Below, piece by piece: positions 34,001 to 42,065 of a stretch of 64,000 nucleotides of DNA. Both the position numbers and the translations under genes were made by a program. The stretch spans positions 75,489 to 139,488 of the forward strand of contig QALR01000007.1 in NCBI GenBank assembly GCA_003150035.1, given 5' to 3'. Every line of letters starts with the position of its first letter. Position 1 is the stretch's first letter. The notes beneath the pieces were generated by a model that saw nothing but the letters and a program-made list of their open reading frames with translations, did no database searches and was not told the DNA's origin. This stretch comes from Clostridiales bacterium (lineage in GTDB: Bacteria; Bacillota; Clostridia; Oscillospirales; CAG-272).

Positions 34001-34679
34001 GATGTCTAAAATTCCATCTAAGCTGGCTGTCTCCAAGCTTTATCCGGACGTGCTGGATGACATGGATGGTGCAGAGATGGAATCGTCGGTGCCCGCGGCG
34101 GTTACCATGCCGCATTTTCTCATGAGAGAGCCGGCTGAAGCGGTGACAGCGGCGGAGAGGGGAACTGCTATGCATACCTTTATGCAGTTTTGTGATTTCG
34201 AAAACGTAAGAACATTTGGAGTCGAGACCGAAATCGACCGGCTGATAGAGAAGCAGTTTCTTTTTGCTTCCGATAAAGCGAAAATGGATATAGCAAGGCT
34301 TGAGGCGTTTTTTATGAACAGGATTGCGGGGGAAATGATGGCGGCAAAGCGACTTTACAGAGAGAAGCGTTTTTTGATTAAATATCCAATCTCCTTGTTT
34401 TCATCGGAGAGTGAGGAGACTTTTGAGGGAGAAGAGCTGCTTGTGCAAGGGGTTATTGACTGTGCCTACTTTAACCAGGCGGATGAGTTGATTCTTGTGG
34501 ATTATAAAACGGATTCTTTTTCCTCGTCTGCTTCGCGTACTTATGTAGAGAATGTTCTGAAAGAGCGTCATACAAGGCAGCTTGGTTATTATCGAATGGC
34601 ATGCGAAAAGCTGTTTGGGATCTTACCTTCTCACACCTATCTTTACGCATTTGCGCTGAATGATGTTATAGAAATCTAA
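31044..34679 (+). CDS. addA: ATP-dependent helicase/nuclease subunit A (AddA)
   Basis: 1211 aa. Superfamily 1 (UvrD-like) helicase with a C-terminal RecB-family nuclease; with AddB it resects double-strand breaks. Visible: Q-motif WTVSQQDAIASRD, Walker A SAAAGSGKTAVL, LVVTFTKAAAAEL, motif II YIDEYQDTNEIQ, GDIKQSIYSFRGAQP, MTIHQSKGLEFP, YVALTRARERL, and the nuclease motif LILVDYKTDSF. The GTG at 31044 follows GGAGG and gives the usual AddA N-terminus; an ATG 30 bp upstream has none. Unusually no addB precedes it. A 9-bp unit CAGGATGCT is repeated three times at 32631-32657 (QDAQDAQDA) in a loop. Confidence 0.96.
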   Translation: MGERKWTVSQQDAIASRDKSVAVSAAAGSGKTAVLTRRIIERICAPDGFGSLSRLLVVTFTKAAAAELISRISDALTEELAKNPGNRHLRAQSLLVSSAPISTIHSFCLELIRANFQKLGLPADFSTAEETEVDIMKKRIAEDLISDFFDGTTTSDEGGIADFGHFADTFGDIRNGDRLADTLLSFYETLSSTVGFLDEIETSRKIYERAARNGFDGSFWENSLRRYLVDFLEHYECIYEEAVAYIRENDSYKKYLDNFLYDISYIKEILNLACSGGSYQDLSAAMADYAPKKLSPVTGASGDRKMNFYKNARTEFSGSLRKFAKDFYGYSDEILCETLKESASLLADLSVFLRAFENRFAKEKRRRRIVTFADMERFALSLLWDKENDAPSELALSLRGSFDEIYIDEYQDTNEIQDKIFCLLSRENNRFCVGDIKQSIYSFRGAQPSIFRAELERRPKYEQGSVSPAVKIFLSENFRSTTEILDFCNGIFEKLMNTKTSHYGEEERLRCGSERHGVLPEVCLIPAMSQDAQDAQDADDTEDISASDAEAEYVADRIAELLSGAVHLDGTPVKPSDIVILLRNASKCASSFEKALKKKGIPCRNSGQTAFFESPEVLLILSFLNVIDNPARDIYLAAALKSPLFGVTLAELLYIRRYQRENSLFDALCHFTKETGFAKGEKFLCEREFYAKAAVEMPCDELIWQIYTNTGIFSILSADEERPLYEIEQIRANLMMLYQYARGFERGGFKGLSGFISFINEVIADKKEIGLSQFASPGEVVTIMTIHQSKGLEFPICFVCGLSREFNFKDAQQKALYHTHTGFSMKLISRDGLVRSDTLMRRVASLEMRRLAVEEELRVLYVALTRARERLILTASLKKKKNSGEFQEKGLFSFEGEYGLASRFFSDYDERKANSFLALLLPALSEMQGRFSLVLPKRDEIKTWTEISPRYQEKMCNGSDNGEDISYYEAKKQVAERLDFVYPYRRMSKIPSKLAVSKLYPDVLDDMDGAEMESSVPAAVTMPHFLMREPAEAVTAAERGTAMHTFMQFCDFENVRTFGVETEIDRLIEKQFLFASDKAKMDIARLEAFFMNRIAGEMMAAKRLYREKRFLIKYPISLFSSESEETFEGEELLVQGVIDCAYFNQADELILVDYKTDSFSSSASRTYVENVLKERHTRQLGYYRMACEKLFGILPSHTYLYAFALNDVIEI

Positions 34680-34713
34680 GCCATTACGGCTGGTCATAAG
34701 AAAGGATATGTAT

Positions 34714-35259
34714 ATGAAATCTACGATCGATGCCGGGAGGAATTTTAGTAAAAATACGGGAAAGCCGCAACGGAACAAAGGCTCGGGCAAGATGGTCTAT
34801 TGGTTGGCGCTGCTTCCGATTCTTTCTGTGGGCTTGTACCTTTTGCTGATGTCGGCCGGACAGACGGAGAATTTTGCTGTTTTGGGTATTCTTGTCTTTC
34901 TTGCTGCCATTGGTGTATGGGGAATATGCGGCGCTTTGTTTGCAAGATGCGGCGTGATGTTTTTGAAATCTGTTTTGATTGCCAATGCTTTTCCGATTTT
35001 TTGCGGCATTGTCTATACGGTGCTTTGTGTCATTGCAGCCTTTACCGGGACCGAGGCGGTTCTGAATGCCGCGGAGCTTATCGGGGGACTTGGCATGGGG
35101 ATGTTCGGTTTCTTTGGAACGACTCTTTATATGGTACTTCCTTTAAGTCTTTTTGAAGTGTATATCAATTTGGTTTTTTGTCTGCTTGTTTTTGGAATTG
35201 GATTTGCCATTGGTGCATCCAGACGAGCCAAGAGAAAGCCCGACCGCAGAAGTCACTGA
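34714..35259 (+). CDS. Hypothetical membrane protein, 181 aa
   Basis: A Lys/Arg-rich cytoplasmic N-terminus (to about 28), four to five hydrophobic segments (MVYWLALLPILSVGLYLLL; VLGILVFLAAIGVWGICGAL; FPIFCGIVYTVLCVIAAF; GMGMFGFFGTTLYMVLPL; INLVFCLLVFGIGFAIG) and a basic tail (RRAKRKPDRRSH). I do not recognise a family. ATG 34714 follows AAAGGA at seven bases. It lies 34 bp after addA and may be co-transcribed. It shows no catalytic motif, so it could be a small transporter or a stress-related membrane protein. Confidence 0.75.
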   Translation: MKSTIDAGRNFSKNTGKPQRNKGSGKMVYWLALLPILSVGLYLLLMSAGQTENFAVLGILVFLAAIGVWGICGALFARCGVMFLKSVLIANAFPIFCGIVYTVLCVIAAFTGTEAVLNAAELIGGLGMGMFGFFGTTLYMVLPLSLFEVYINLVFCLLVFGIGFAIGASRRAKRKPDRRSH

Positions 35260-35396
35260 AAAATCCCGTCACAAAAAAATGCCTCCCTCATAATATGGTA
35301 ACAGGTAGGGGAAATCCACCACGGTTTCTTCCTATGAAAAACAAAGATTTAGCGTTCATATTTTGCTGACACCGTTGGCGAAGGGAGGAAATTTTT

Positions 35397-35486
35397 ATGA
35401 ACTGTCTGTGCAATCTTTTCGACAATAACAACTGCCTTTGGATTATTGTTATTGCGGTCATCGTGCTTTGCTGCTGCTGCAACTGA
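35397..35486 (+). CDS. 29-aa cysteine-rich membrane peptide (clostridial high-cysteine type)
   Basis: ATG 35397 to TGA 35486, preceded by GGGAGG. Product: a short head with three Cys (MNCLCNLFDNNNC), one hydrophobic helix (LWIIVIAVIVL) and a tail of four consecutive Cys (CCCCN). Similar tiny proteins occur in many Clostridia, sometimes annotated as 'chorion class high-cysteine protein'; the role is unknown. It is easily missed because of its size. A terminator follows directly, so it is a transcription unit end. Confidence 0.75.
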   Translation: MNCLCNLFDNNNCLWIIVIAVIVLCCCCN

Positions 35487-35504
35487 GCCGGAAAATAGAA
35501 AAAT

Positions 35505-35535
35505 ACGGGCGAACCGATACGGCTCGCCCGTTTTC
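35505..35535. terminator. Bidirectional terminator between the cysteine-rich peptide and the GNAT gene
   Basis: ACGGGCGA (35505-35512) pairs with TCGCCCGT (35524-35531), followed by TTT; convergent genes on both sides. Confidence 0.75.
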
Positions 35536-35927
35536 TATAGGACAAATCGATTGTCCTTTTCTATTATATAAGACGGCAAACTTTTTTTGCATCCGTTTTT
35601 TTCATAGAATTCCTCTGCCCCCGGCTGCGCTCCGAAATATAACATTGTCGGCGTATTGTCTTTGGCCAGTGAAAGGAGCTTGCTTCCGATTCCCTGACTC
35701 CGATATTCCGGAAGAACCAAAAGCTCTGTTATGGTTCCGAAAAAATAGCCATCGGTGAGAATACGAAGACAGCCGACCAGCATATCGCCGTCGTATGCCG
35801 TAATATTGCATGTTTTTGACAGCGCCTCCTCTGTTCTGGCGATATCGTAATCGCCCTTCCATATTTGATTGACAAACGGAAGAAAAAGGGAAGCGTTCAG
35901 GTTGCGGTCATTGACTTTATACTCCAT
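35535..35927 (-). CDS. GNAT family N-acetyltransferase
   Basis: 130 aa, one GNAT domain. The acetyl-CoA binding region is clear: ITELLVLPEYRSQGIGSKLLSLA (Q-x-x-G-I-G-S) followed by a late beta strand and FYEKNGC. Substrate unknown. It follows nfnB by 24 bp on the same strand and may be expressed with it, though a functional link is not evident. Ribosome binding site GGGGTGA. Confidence 0.9.
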   Translation of the reverse strand: MEYKVNDRNLNASLFLPFVNQIWKGDYDIARTEEALSKTCNITAYDGDMLVGCLRILTDGYFFGTITELLVLPEYRSQGIGSKLLSLAKDNTPTMLYFGAQPGAEEFYEKNGCKKSLPSYIIEKDNRFVL

Positions 35928-35951
35928 GACTTTGTCACCCCTGATTGGAAT

Positions 35952-37337
35952 TCATCCTTTGCGCAGATATTCATCGATGGCCGCCGCCGCTTTTTTCCCC
36001 GCCTCCATGGCAAGAATTACCGTTGCGGCGCCTGTCACGGCGTCTCCGCCGGCAAATACGCCGGGACGGGAAGTCCTGCCCGTTTCATCTGCTACGATGC
36101 AGCCCTTGGGGTTGGTTACAAGCCCGGAAGTTGTGGATTTGATCAGCGGATTCGGTACCGTTCCGATGGCGATAATGACGGCGTCTGCATCTAGTGTAAA
36201 CTCGGACCCCTTTTTGGGAATGGGCCTTCTGCGGCCGGAAGCGTCCGGTTCGCCAAGCTCCATTTCGATGCATTCCACCCCTCTCACATGGCCGTTTCCA
36301 TCGTCTAAAATCCTTGTGGGATTGCATAGCAGCCGGAATTCAATTCCTTCTGCCATGGCATGATGGACCTCCTCGCGCCTTGCGGGAAGCTCCTCCATAC
36401 TACGCCGGTAAACGATAGTAACCTCATCGGCGCCCATACGTTTTGCGCACCGCGCGGCGTCCATCGCGACATTGCCGCCGCCGACAACAGCAATGCGGCT
36501 TGCCTTTTTAATGGGCGTGTCATATTCGGGGAGATAGGCCTTCATCAAATTGATTCTTGTCAAATATTCGTTGGCAGAGAATACCCCGAGCAGATTTTCG
36601 CCGGGGATTCCCATAAACTGCGGAAGTCCCGCTCCGCTGCCGATGAAAACCGCTTCGGCGCCGTCGGAAAAAAGGTCATCTACGGAAAGAGTGTGTCCGA
36701 TGATGGCGTCTGTGACGATGGACACGCCGAGCGCCTTAAGTCCTTCGATTTCCTCCTCCACGATTTGCTTTGGCAGACGAAATTCCGGAATCCCATACAC
36801 GAGAACGCCGCCCGCCTTGTGAAATGCCTCGTATATGGTTACGTCATAGCCCATTTTGGCAAGGCTGCCGGCGCAGGTGAGTCCCGATGGGCCGGATCCG
36901 ACCACGGCGACTCTATGTCTGTTTCCCTGCGGGGGGGCCATCTCGCTCTTTTTCTGTTTTCTGTGATAGTCTGCCGCAAAGCGCTCAAGCGCCCCGATGC
37001 CGACGGATTCCCCCTTAATCGCGCGGACGCATTTGCCCTCACACTGGTTTTCCTGAGGACAAACTCTGCCGCAGATAGCAGGAAGCAGATTGGTGGAATG
37101 GATCACCTCATAGGCCTTGCCAAAACTGCCGTTTCGGATTTCCCGGATAAAATCGGGAATATGTACGCCAACAGGACATCCTTTCATGCAGGGGGCGTTT
37201 TTGCAGTCGAGGCATCTTGCCGCCTCGGCTTTTGCGTCTGCTTCGGAATATCCGAGCGCGACCTCTTCAAAGTTGCCGGCGCGGCGCACCGGGTCCGCTT
37301 CCGGCATAGGTGTTTTGATGGGACTCATATCAGCCAT
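35952..37337 (-). CDS. nfnB: NfnB-like large subunit of NADH-dependent ferredoxin:NADP+ oxidoreductase (GltA-like)
   Basis: 461 aa. N-terminal Fe-S part with CLDCKNAPCMKGCP and CGRVCPQENQCEGKC, followed by FAD (VVGSGPSGLTCAG) and NADPH (VVGGGNVAMDAARCAKRMG) Rossmann motifs and a C-terminal FAD motif (VFAGGDAVTGAATVILAM). Alone it resembles the small subunit of glutamate synthase. But it directly follows, and overlaps by 8 bp, a SudB/NfnA-like gene, and no glutamate synthase large subunit is present. This makes an electron-bifurcating Nfn complex much more likely: it balances NADH, NADPH and reduced ferredoxin in anaerobes. Good GGAGG site eight bases before the ATG. Confidence 0.9.
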   Translation of the reverse strand: MADMSPIKTPMPEADPVRRAGNFEEVALGYSEADAKAEAARCLDCKNAPCMKGCPVGVHIPDFIREIRNGSFGKAYEVIHSTNLLPAICGRVCPQENQCEGKCVRAIKGESVGIGALERFAADYHRKQKKSEMAPPQGNRHRVAVVGSGPSGLTCAGSLAKMGYDVTIYEAFHKAGGVLVYGIPEFRLPKQIVEEEIEGLKALGVSIVTDAIIGHTLSVDDLFSDGAEAVFIGSGAGLPQFMGIPGENLLGVFSANEYLTRINLMKAYLPEYDTPIKKASRIAVVGGGNVAMDAARCAKRMGADEVTIVYRRSMEELPARREEVHHAMAEGIEFRLLCNPTRILDDGNGHVRGVECIEMELGEPDASGRRRPIPKKGSEFTLDADAVIIAIGTVPNPLIKSTTSGLVTNPKGCIVADETGRTSRPGVFAGGDAVTGAATVILAMEAGKKAAAAIDEYLRKG

Positions 37338-38169
37338 GACGCATACCTCCTGTCAGACGGCACAGATGTGCCGCCTCTTCCTCTTTATAAAAACTGTTCC
37401 GTTTGATGAGCTCATCCCAATCCACAAGATGTCCGTCAAATTCCGGACCGTCCACACAGGCAAACTGCGTTTTTCCGTCTACTACAACGCGACATCCGCC
37501 GCACATTCCGGTTCCGTCGATCATAATGGGATTGAGAGAGACGATGGTTTTGATTCCATACGGCTCTGTGACCGCACAGACAAATTTCATCATAGGTGCG
37601 GGACCGATCGCCACGACTCTGTCGTAATGGATGCCGGAGTCAATCAGGTCCTTTAATTTATTGGTCGTGAAGCCTTTTTCACCGTAGGAGCCATCGTCCG
37701 TCGTGATATACAGATTCGAGCAGGCGCGCATTTCCTCCTCAAGAATGACGATATCGCGGCTGCGGAAGCCCGCGATCATATCGACCTCGGCTCCCGCCTC
37801 ATGCAAAGCCTTGGCGACAGGATAGGCGATGGCACAGCCGACCCCGCCTCCTACTACAGCGACGCGGGAAAAGCCCTCGACTTCGGAAGGCTTTCCAAGA
37901 GGCCCGGCAAAATCGAGAATCGTGTCGCCTTCGGAAAGCGCGGCAAGCTTCTTGGTGGAGGCGCCAACCGGTTGGAACATGATGGTTACGGTGCCCTTTT
38001 CACGGTCATAATCTGCAATCGTGAGCGGGATGCGCTCACCAAATTCATCGATGCGGAAGATGATGAACTGCCCTGCAAGACATTTCCTTGCGACAAGCGG
38101 AGCCTCTATCACCATTTCCAAGGTGGTTTTCGCTTCATTCAGGTAGCGTTTTTTGAGAATCTGAAACAT
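37330..38169 (-). CDS. nfnA: NfnA-like small subunit (FAD, [2Fe-2S]) of ferredoxin:NADP+ oxidoreductase
   Basis: 279 aa, ferredoxin-NADP reductase fold as in sulfide dehydrogenase SudB and dihydroorotate dehydrogenase PyrK-type subunits: FAD part FRIDEFGERIPLTIADYD, nucleotide motif VVGGGVGCAIAYPVAKAL, YGEKGFTTNKLKD, AIGPAPMMKFVCAV, and the C-terminal [2Fe-2S] cysteines CGGCRVVVDGKTQFAC with preceding MIDGTGM. In Nfn this subunit takes electrons from or gives them to NAD(H). First gene of the minus-strand operon nfnA-nfnB-GNAT, with its own near-consensus promoter. Confidence 0.9.
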   Translation of the reverse strand: MFQILKKRYLNEAKTTLEMVIEAPLVARKCLAGQFIIFRIDEFGERIPLTIADYDREKGTVTIMFQPVGASTKKLAALSEGDTILDFAGPLGKPSEVEGFSRVAVVGGGVGCAIAYPVAKALHEAGAEVDMIAGFRSRDIVILEEEMRACSNLYITTDDGSYGEKGFTTNKLKDLIDSGIHYDRVVAIGPAPMMKFVCAVTEPYGIKTIVSLNPIMIDGTGMCGGCRVVVDGKTQFACVDGPEFDGHLVDWDELIKRNSFYKEEEAAHLCRLTGGMRHG

Positions 38170-38213
38170 ATGTTGCCTCCGTTATGGAACCTCTTTTGCT
38201 GTTTTTCCCGATT

Positions 38214-38242
38214 ATTATATCATTCCTTCGCTGGATTGTAAA
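38214..38242 (-). promoter_or_regulatory. Promoter of nfnA-nfnB-GNAT
   Basis: On the minus strand TTTACA (38242-38237), 17-bp spacer, TATAAT (38219-38214). Confidence 0.85.
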
Positions 38243-38315
38243 GAGTAAACGCTGTGTTTTTCCCAAAAAGTCTGTGTGCGCCGGAATGGTGCAAACGAGA
38301 AGCCGTTACAAAGGA

Positions 38316-38343
38316 AAATACCCGCAAAACGTTGCGGGTATTT
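38316..38343 (-). terminator. Terminator of ppdK
   Basis: 12-bp stem AAATACCCGCAA / TTGCGGGTATTT with loop AACG. Confidence 0.8.
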
Positions 38344-38357
38344 TAGAAACACGTTTT

Positions 38358-40988
38358 TTATTTTTCGTCCTTGATAGCAGCCTGTGCCGCAGCGAGTCTT
38401 GCAATCGGTACGCGGAACGGAGAGCAGGACACATAGGTGAGTCCGATTCTGTGGCAGAATTCTACCGTGGAAGGATCACCGCCGTGCTCGCCGCAGATTC
38501 CGAGCTTGATGTCAGGACGCGTTTTGCGCCCGAGCTCGCATGCCATCTGAACAAGCTTGCCAACGCCGTTCTGGTCGATTTTAGCAAACGGATCGTTTTC
38601 ATAAATCTTCTTTTCATAGTAAGCGCCAAGGAACTTGCCCGCGTCATCTCGGCTGAAGCCGAACGTCATCTGGGTCAGGTCGTTGGTGCCAAAGGAGAAG
38701 AATTCCGCATCTTTCGCGATTTCATCCGCTGTCAGGGCAGCGCGCGGAATTTCGATCATGGTTCCGACCTTGTAGTGCATATCGGAGCCTGCCGCTGCGA
38801 TTTCTGCATCTGCCGTCTCGCAGACGACGCCCTTGACATAATGCAGCTCCTTGAGCTCACCGACAAGCGGAATCATGATTTCCGGAACGATATTCCAGTC
38901 CGGATGTTTTTTCTTCACGTTGATAGCGGCACGAATGACAGCTTTTGTCTGCATTCTTGCGATTTCCGGATAGGTAACGGCCAGACGGCAGCCGCGGTGT
39001 CCCATCATCGGATTGAACTCATGCAGGGAAACGATGATCGCTTTGATGTCGGCAACGGTTTTGCCTTGACTTTGGGCGAGCAGCTCAATGTCTTTTTCTT
39101 CTGTCGGCACGAACTCGTGAAGCGGGGGATCGAGGAAGCGGATGGTGACCGGGCGGCCTTCCATGGCTTCATACAGCTCCTCGAAATCTCCCTGTTGCAT
39201 CGGAAGGAGCTTTTCGAGCGCGGCTTCTCTTTGCTCGACTGTGTCGGAGCAAATCATCTCACGGATGGCCGCGATTCTGTCGCCGTCGAAGAACATATGC
39301 TCCGTGCGGCAAAGACCGATGCCTTCGGCGCCGAGCTCAAACGCCTTTTTCGCGTCACGCGGCGTATCGGCGTTGGTTCTGACCTGAAGCTTGCGGTATT
39401 TGTCTGCCCAAGCCATGATTCTGCCGAATTCGCCGACGATGGTGGCGTCAACCGTTGGGATCTCCCCGTCGTAAATATTACCGGTGGAGCCGTCGATCGA
39501 GATATAATCTCCCTCATGGTAGGTTTTACCTGCCAGAACGAATTGCTTGTTTTCTTCATCCATATTGATGTCTGAGCAGCCGGAAACGCAGCAGGTTCCC
39601 ATGCCGCGGGCAACAACCGCCGCATGGGAGGTCATGCCGCCGCGCACGGTAAGAATGCCCTGGGAAGCCTTCATGCCCTCAATATCTTCGGGAGAGGTTT
39701 CCAGACGCACCAGGACGACTTTTTTGCCGGCTGCCTTCCAAGCTTTCGCGTCATCCGCTGTAAAGACGATCTGACCGCAGGCGGCGCCGGGGGAAGCCGC
39801 AAGCGCTTTGGCAACAGGTTTGGCGGCTTTGAGCGCCTTGGGGTCGAACTGCGGATGGAGAAGGGTATCCAGATTGCGGGGGTCAATCATGAGAACCGCC
39901 TGTTTTTCCGTGATCATACCCTCATCCACAAGGTCGCATGCGATTTTCAGCGCAGCCTTGGCTGTTCTCTTGCCGTTGCGGGTCTGGAGCATATAAAGAT
40001 GTCTGTCCTCGATGGTAAACTCCATGTCCTGCATATCATGATAATGATTTTCAAGGGTTTTGCAAATGGTCTGGAACTGCTCGAATACCTCCGGCATGAT
40101 CTCCGCCATTTTGGAAATCGGCATCGGGGTGCGCACACCGGCGACAACGTCCTCGCCCTGTGCATTCATCAGGAACTCGCCCATGAGCTTCTTTTCACCG
40201 GTTGCGGGATCGCGCGTAAAGGCGACGCCGGTTCCGGAGGTTTCGCCAAGGTTGCCGAACGCCATCATCTGAACGTTGACGGCAGTACCCCAGGAATAAG
40301 GAATATCGTTGTCACGGCGATATACGTTTGCGCGGGGATTATCCCACGAACGGAATACAGCCTTGATGGCGCCCATGAGCTGTTCCTTGGGATCGCTCGG
40401 GAAATCCGCGCCGATTTTTGCTTTATACTCCGCTTTGAACTGTTCTGCGAGCGTTTTGAGGTCCTCAGCTGTAAGCTCTACGTCCTGCGTCACGCCTTTT
40501 TCCTCTTTCATCTTGTCGATGAGCTGCTCGAAATATTTTTTGCCGACCTCCATGACGACGTCGGAATACATTTGGATGAATCTTCTGTAGCAGTCATAAG
40601 CCCAACGGGGATTGCCGGATTTTTTCGCCATGACCTCAACCACTTCTTCGTTGAGGCCGAGGTTCAGAATGGTATCCATCATGCCGGGCATAGAAGCTCT
40701 TGCGCCGGAACGGACGGAAACAAGAAGCGGATTTTCCAGGTCGCCGAATTTTTTGCCGGTGATAGCTTCCATTTTCTCGATGTATTCCATGATTTGCGCC
40801 ATGATTTCATCGTTGATCTGCTGCCCGTCCTCGTAGTACTGCGTGCAGGCTTCCGTTGTAATGGTGAAGCCCTGCGGAACCGGAAGACCCAGATTTGTCA
40901 TTTCAGCAAGGTTTGCGCCTTTACCGCCGAGAAGCTCGCGCATGTTCGCATTGCCCTCGGTAAATAGGTAGACGTATTTTTTTGCCAT
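38358..40988 (-). CDS. ppdK: Pyruvate, phosphate dikinase
   Basis: 876 aa, standard length. Interconverts pyruvate, ATP and Pi with PEP, AMP and PPi; in Clostridia it supplements or replaces pyruvate kinase or drives gluconeogenesis. Visible: the ATP-grasp start LLGGKGANLAEMTNLGLPVPQGF, the phosphohistidine swivel GGMTSHAAVVARGMGTCCVSG (His in TSHAA), GLCRTEHMFF, and the PEP/pyruvate domain with GHRGCRLAVTYPEIARMQ, FFSFGTNDLTQMTFGFSRDD and LGICGEHGGDP (catalytic Cys). Monocistronic; a TATAAT on the minus strand at 41063-41058 is a likely -10. GGAGG lies about 11 bases before the ATG, slightly far. Confidence 0.98.
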   Translation of the reverse strand: MAKKYVYLFTEGNANMRELLGGKGANLAEMTNLGLPVPQGFTITTEACTQYYEDGQQINDEIMAQIMEYIEKMEAITGKKFGDLENPLLVSVRSGARASMPGMMDTILNLGLNEEVVEVMAKKSGNPRWAYDCYRRFIQMYSDVVMEVGKKYFEQLIDKMKEEKGVTQDVELTAEDLKTLAEQFKAEYKAKIGADFPSDPKEQLMGAIKAVFRSWDNPRANVYRRDNDIPYSWGTAVNVQMMAFGNLGETSGTGVAFTRDPATGEKKLMGEFLMNAQGEDVVAGVRTPMPISKMAEIMPEVFEQFQTICKTLENHYHDMQDMEFTIEDRHLYMLQTRNGKRTAKAALKIACDLVDEGMITEKQAVLMIDPRNLDTLLHPQFDPKALKAAKPVAKALAASPGAACGQIVFTADDAKAWKAAGKKVVLVRLETSPEDIEGMKASQGILTVRGGMTSHAAVVARGMGTCCVSGCSDINMDEENKQFVLAGKTYHEGDYISIDGSTGNIYDGEIPTVDATIVGEFGRIMAWADKYRKLQVRTNADTPRDAKKAFELGAEGIGLCRTEHMFFDGDRIAAIREMICSDTVEQREAALEKLLPMQQGDFEELYEAMEGRPVTIRFLDPPLHEFVPTEEKDIELLAQSQGKTVADIKAIIVSLHEFNPMMGHRGCRLAVTYPEIARMQTKAVIRAAINVKKKHPDWNIVPEIMIPLVGELKELHYVKGVVCETADAEIAAAGSDMHYKVGTMIEIPRAALTADEIAKDAEFFSFGTNDLTQMTFGFSRDDAGKFLGAYYEKKIYENDPFAKIDQNGVGKLVQMACELGRKTRPDIKLGICGEHGGDPSTVEFCHRIGLTYVSCSPFRVPIARLAAAQAAIKDEK

Positions 40989-41157
40989 TGTTGTTTTACC
41001 TCCGAGATTTTTTGGTTTTAGTGGTTAAAATTTGAAATAAAACCTTTCCGATACGGTATTATAACACAAACTTTCGGCGATATCTACACTTTTTATAAAA
41101 AATTTATAAAAAATAAAAAAAAATACACAAATCCGGAGAAGCGGGTAAAAAAGCATC

Positions 41158-41186
41158 TTGCAAAAATTCTATTTTATGTGTAAAAT
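41158..41186 (+). promoter_or_regulatory. Promoter of pth
   Basis: TTGCAA (41158-41163), 17-bp spacer, TAAAAT (41181-41186). Confidence 0.7.
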
Positions 41187-41284
41187 AATACCGACATGGT
41201 AAAAATTCCGTGGCTAATTTTTACAGAAAGATAAAAAATCCGTGTCTTGCTAGGGGTAAGGCGCGTACGGCATGGAGGATGACA

Positions 41285-41911
41285 ATGCCGATAGAAGAGC
41301 TGTTCCAAAAAATCAAATCTATGAGAATGCCGGCGGGCAAGCCGGAATATATTGTGGCAGGACTGGGAAATCCGGGAAAGGATTATGCCGCCACGCGCCA
41401 TAATGCCGGCTTTATGGCGCTTGACCATCTTGCGCAAAGGCTGAACGCAAAAGTCAACCGGGCAAAATTTGATGCGCTCTGCGGTGACGCCGGAATCGGC
41501 GGCAGGGCCGTACTTCTCATGAAGCCGCAGACCTATATGAACGCTTCCGGGATTGCCATCTCGGCTGCGGCGGAGTATTATAAAATCCCGCCGGAGCATG
41601 TCATTGTGCTTTGCGACGATATTACACAGGCACTGGGAAAGCTTCGAATCCGCCGCAGCGGAAGCGCCGGCGGCCATAACGGGCTCAAAAGCATCATCGG
41701 TATGCTAGACAGCGAAAATTTTCCGCGTATCCGCCTTGGAATCGGAGAAAAACCGTCTGCGGAGTATGATCTTGCGGCATGGGTGACGGGGAAATTTTCC
41801 GAGGCCGATCGAAAAACCTTGGCGTCACGCTTTGACGACGTATATCATGCGTTGGAGCTGATGATTGCCGGAGATTTTGAACGCGCCATGTGTCTCTATA
41901 ACGGAGGCTGA
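41285..41911 (+). CDS. pth: Peptidyl-tRNA hydrolase
   Basis: 208 aa. Releases peptides from peptidyl-tRNAs dropped by stalled ribosomes. Visible: IVAGLGNPGKDYAATRHNAGF with the catalytic His, LLMKPQTYMNASG, VIVLCDDI, LGKLRIRRSGSAGGHNGLKSI and RIRLGIGEKP. The start at 41285 has GGAGG six bases upstream; it gives about 20 more N-terminal residues than many Pth proteins. It is followed by mfd, the usual order in Firmicutes, with a terminator-like hairpin in between. Confidence 0.95.
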   Translation: MPIEELFQKIKSMRMPAGKPEYIVAGLGNPGKDYAATRHNAGFMALDHLAQRLNAKVNRAKFDALCGDAGIGGRAVLLMKPQTYMNASGIAISAAAEYYKIPPEHVIVLCDDITQALGKLRIRRSGSAGGHNGLKSIIGMLDSENFPRIRLGIGEKPSAEYDLAAWVTGKFSEADRKTLASRFDDVYHALELMIAGDFERAMCLYNGG

Positions 41912-41949
41912 CGCCGATTTTAGCAGGATTTTTGCGGACGTGCTATCAT

Positions 41950-41985
41950 GGCGCATAAAGAAATCCTGTCCGGTGCGCCTTTTTT
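41950..41985 (+). terminator. Terminator-like hairpin between pth and mfd
   Basis: GGCGCA (41950-41955) / TGCGCC (41974-41979) followed by TTTTTT. Confidence 0.65.
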
Positions 41986-42065
41986 GCGGCGTTTGCGATT
42001 GGCGCGCCTGAGGATGCTGAATGTTACGAAATGATCGTCCTGCCAAAACAGGAAAGGGAAAACAT

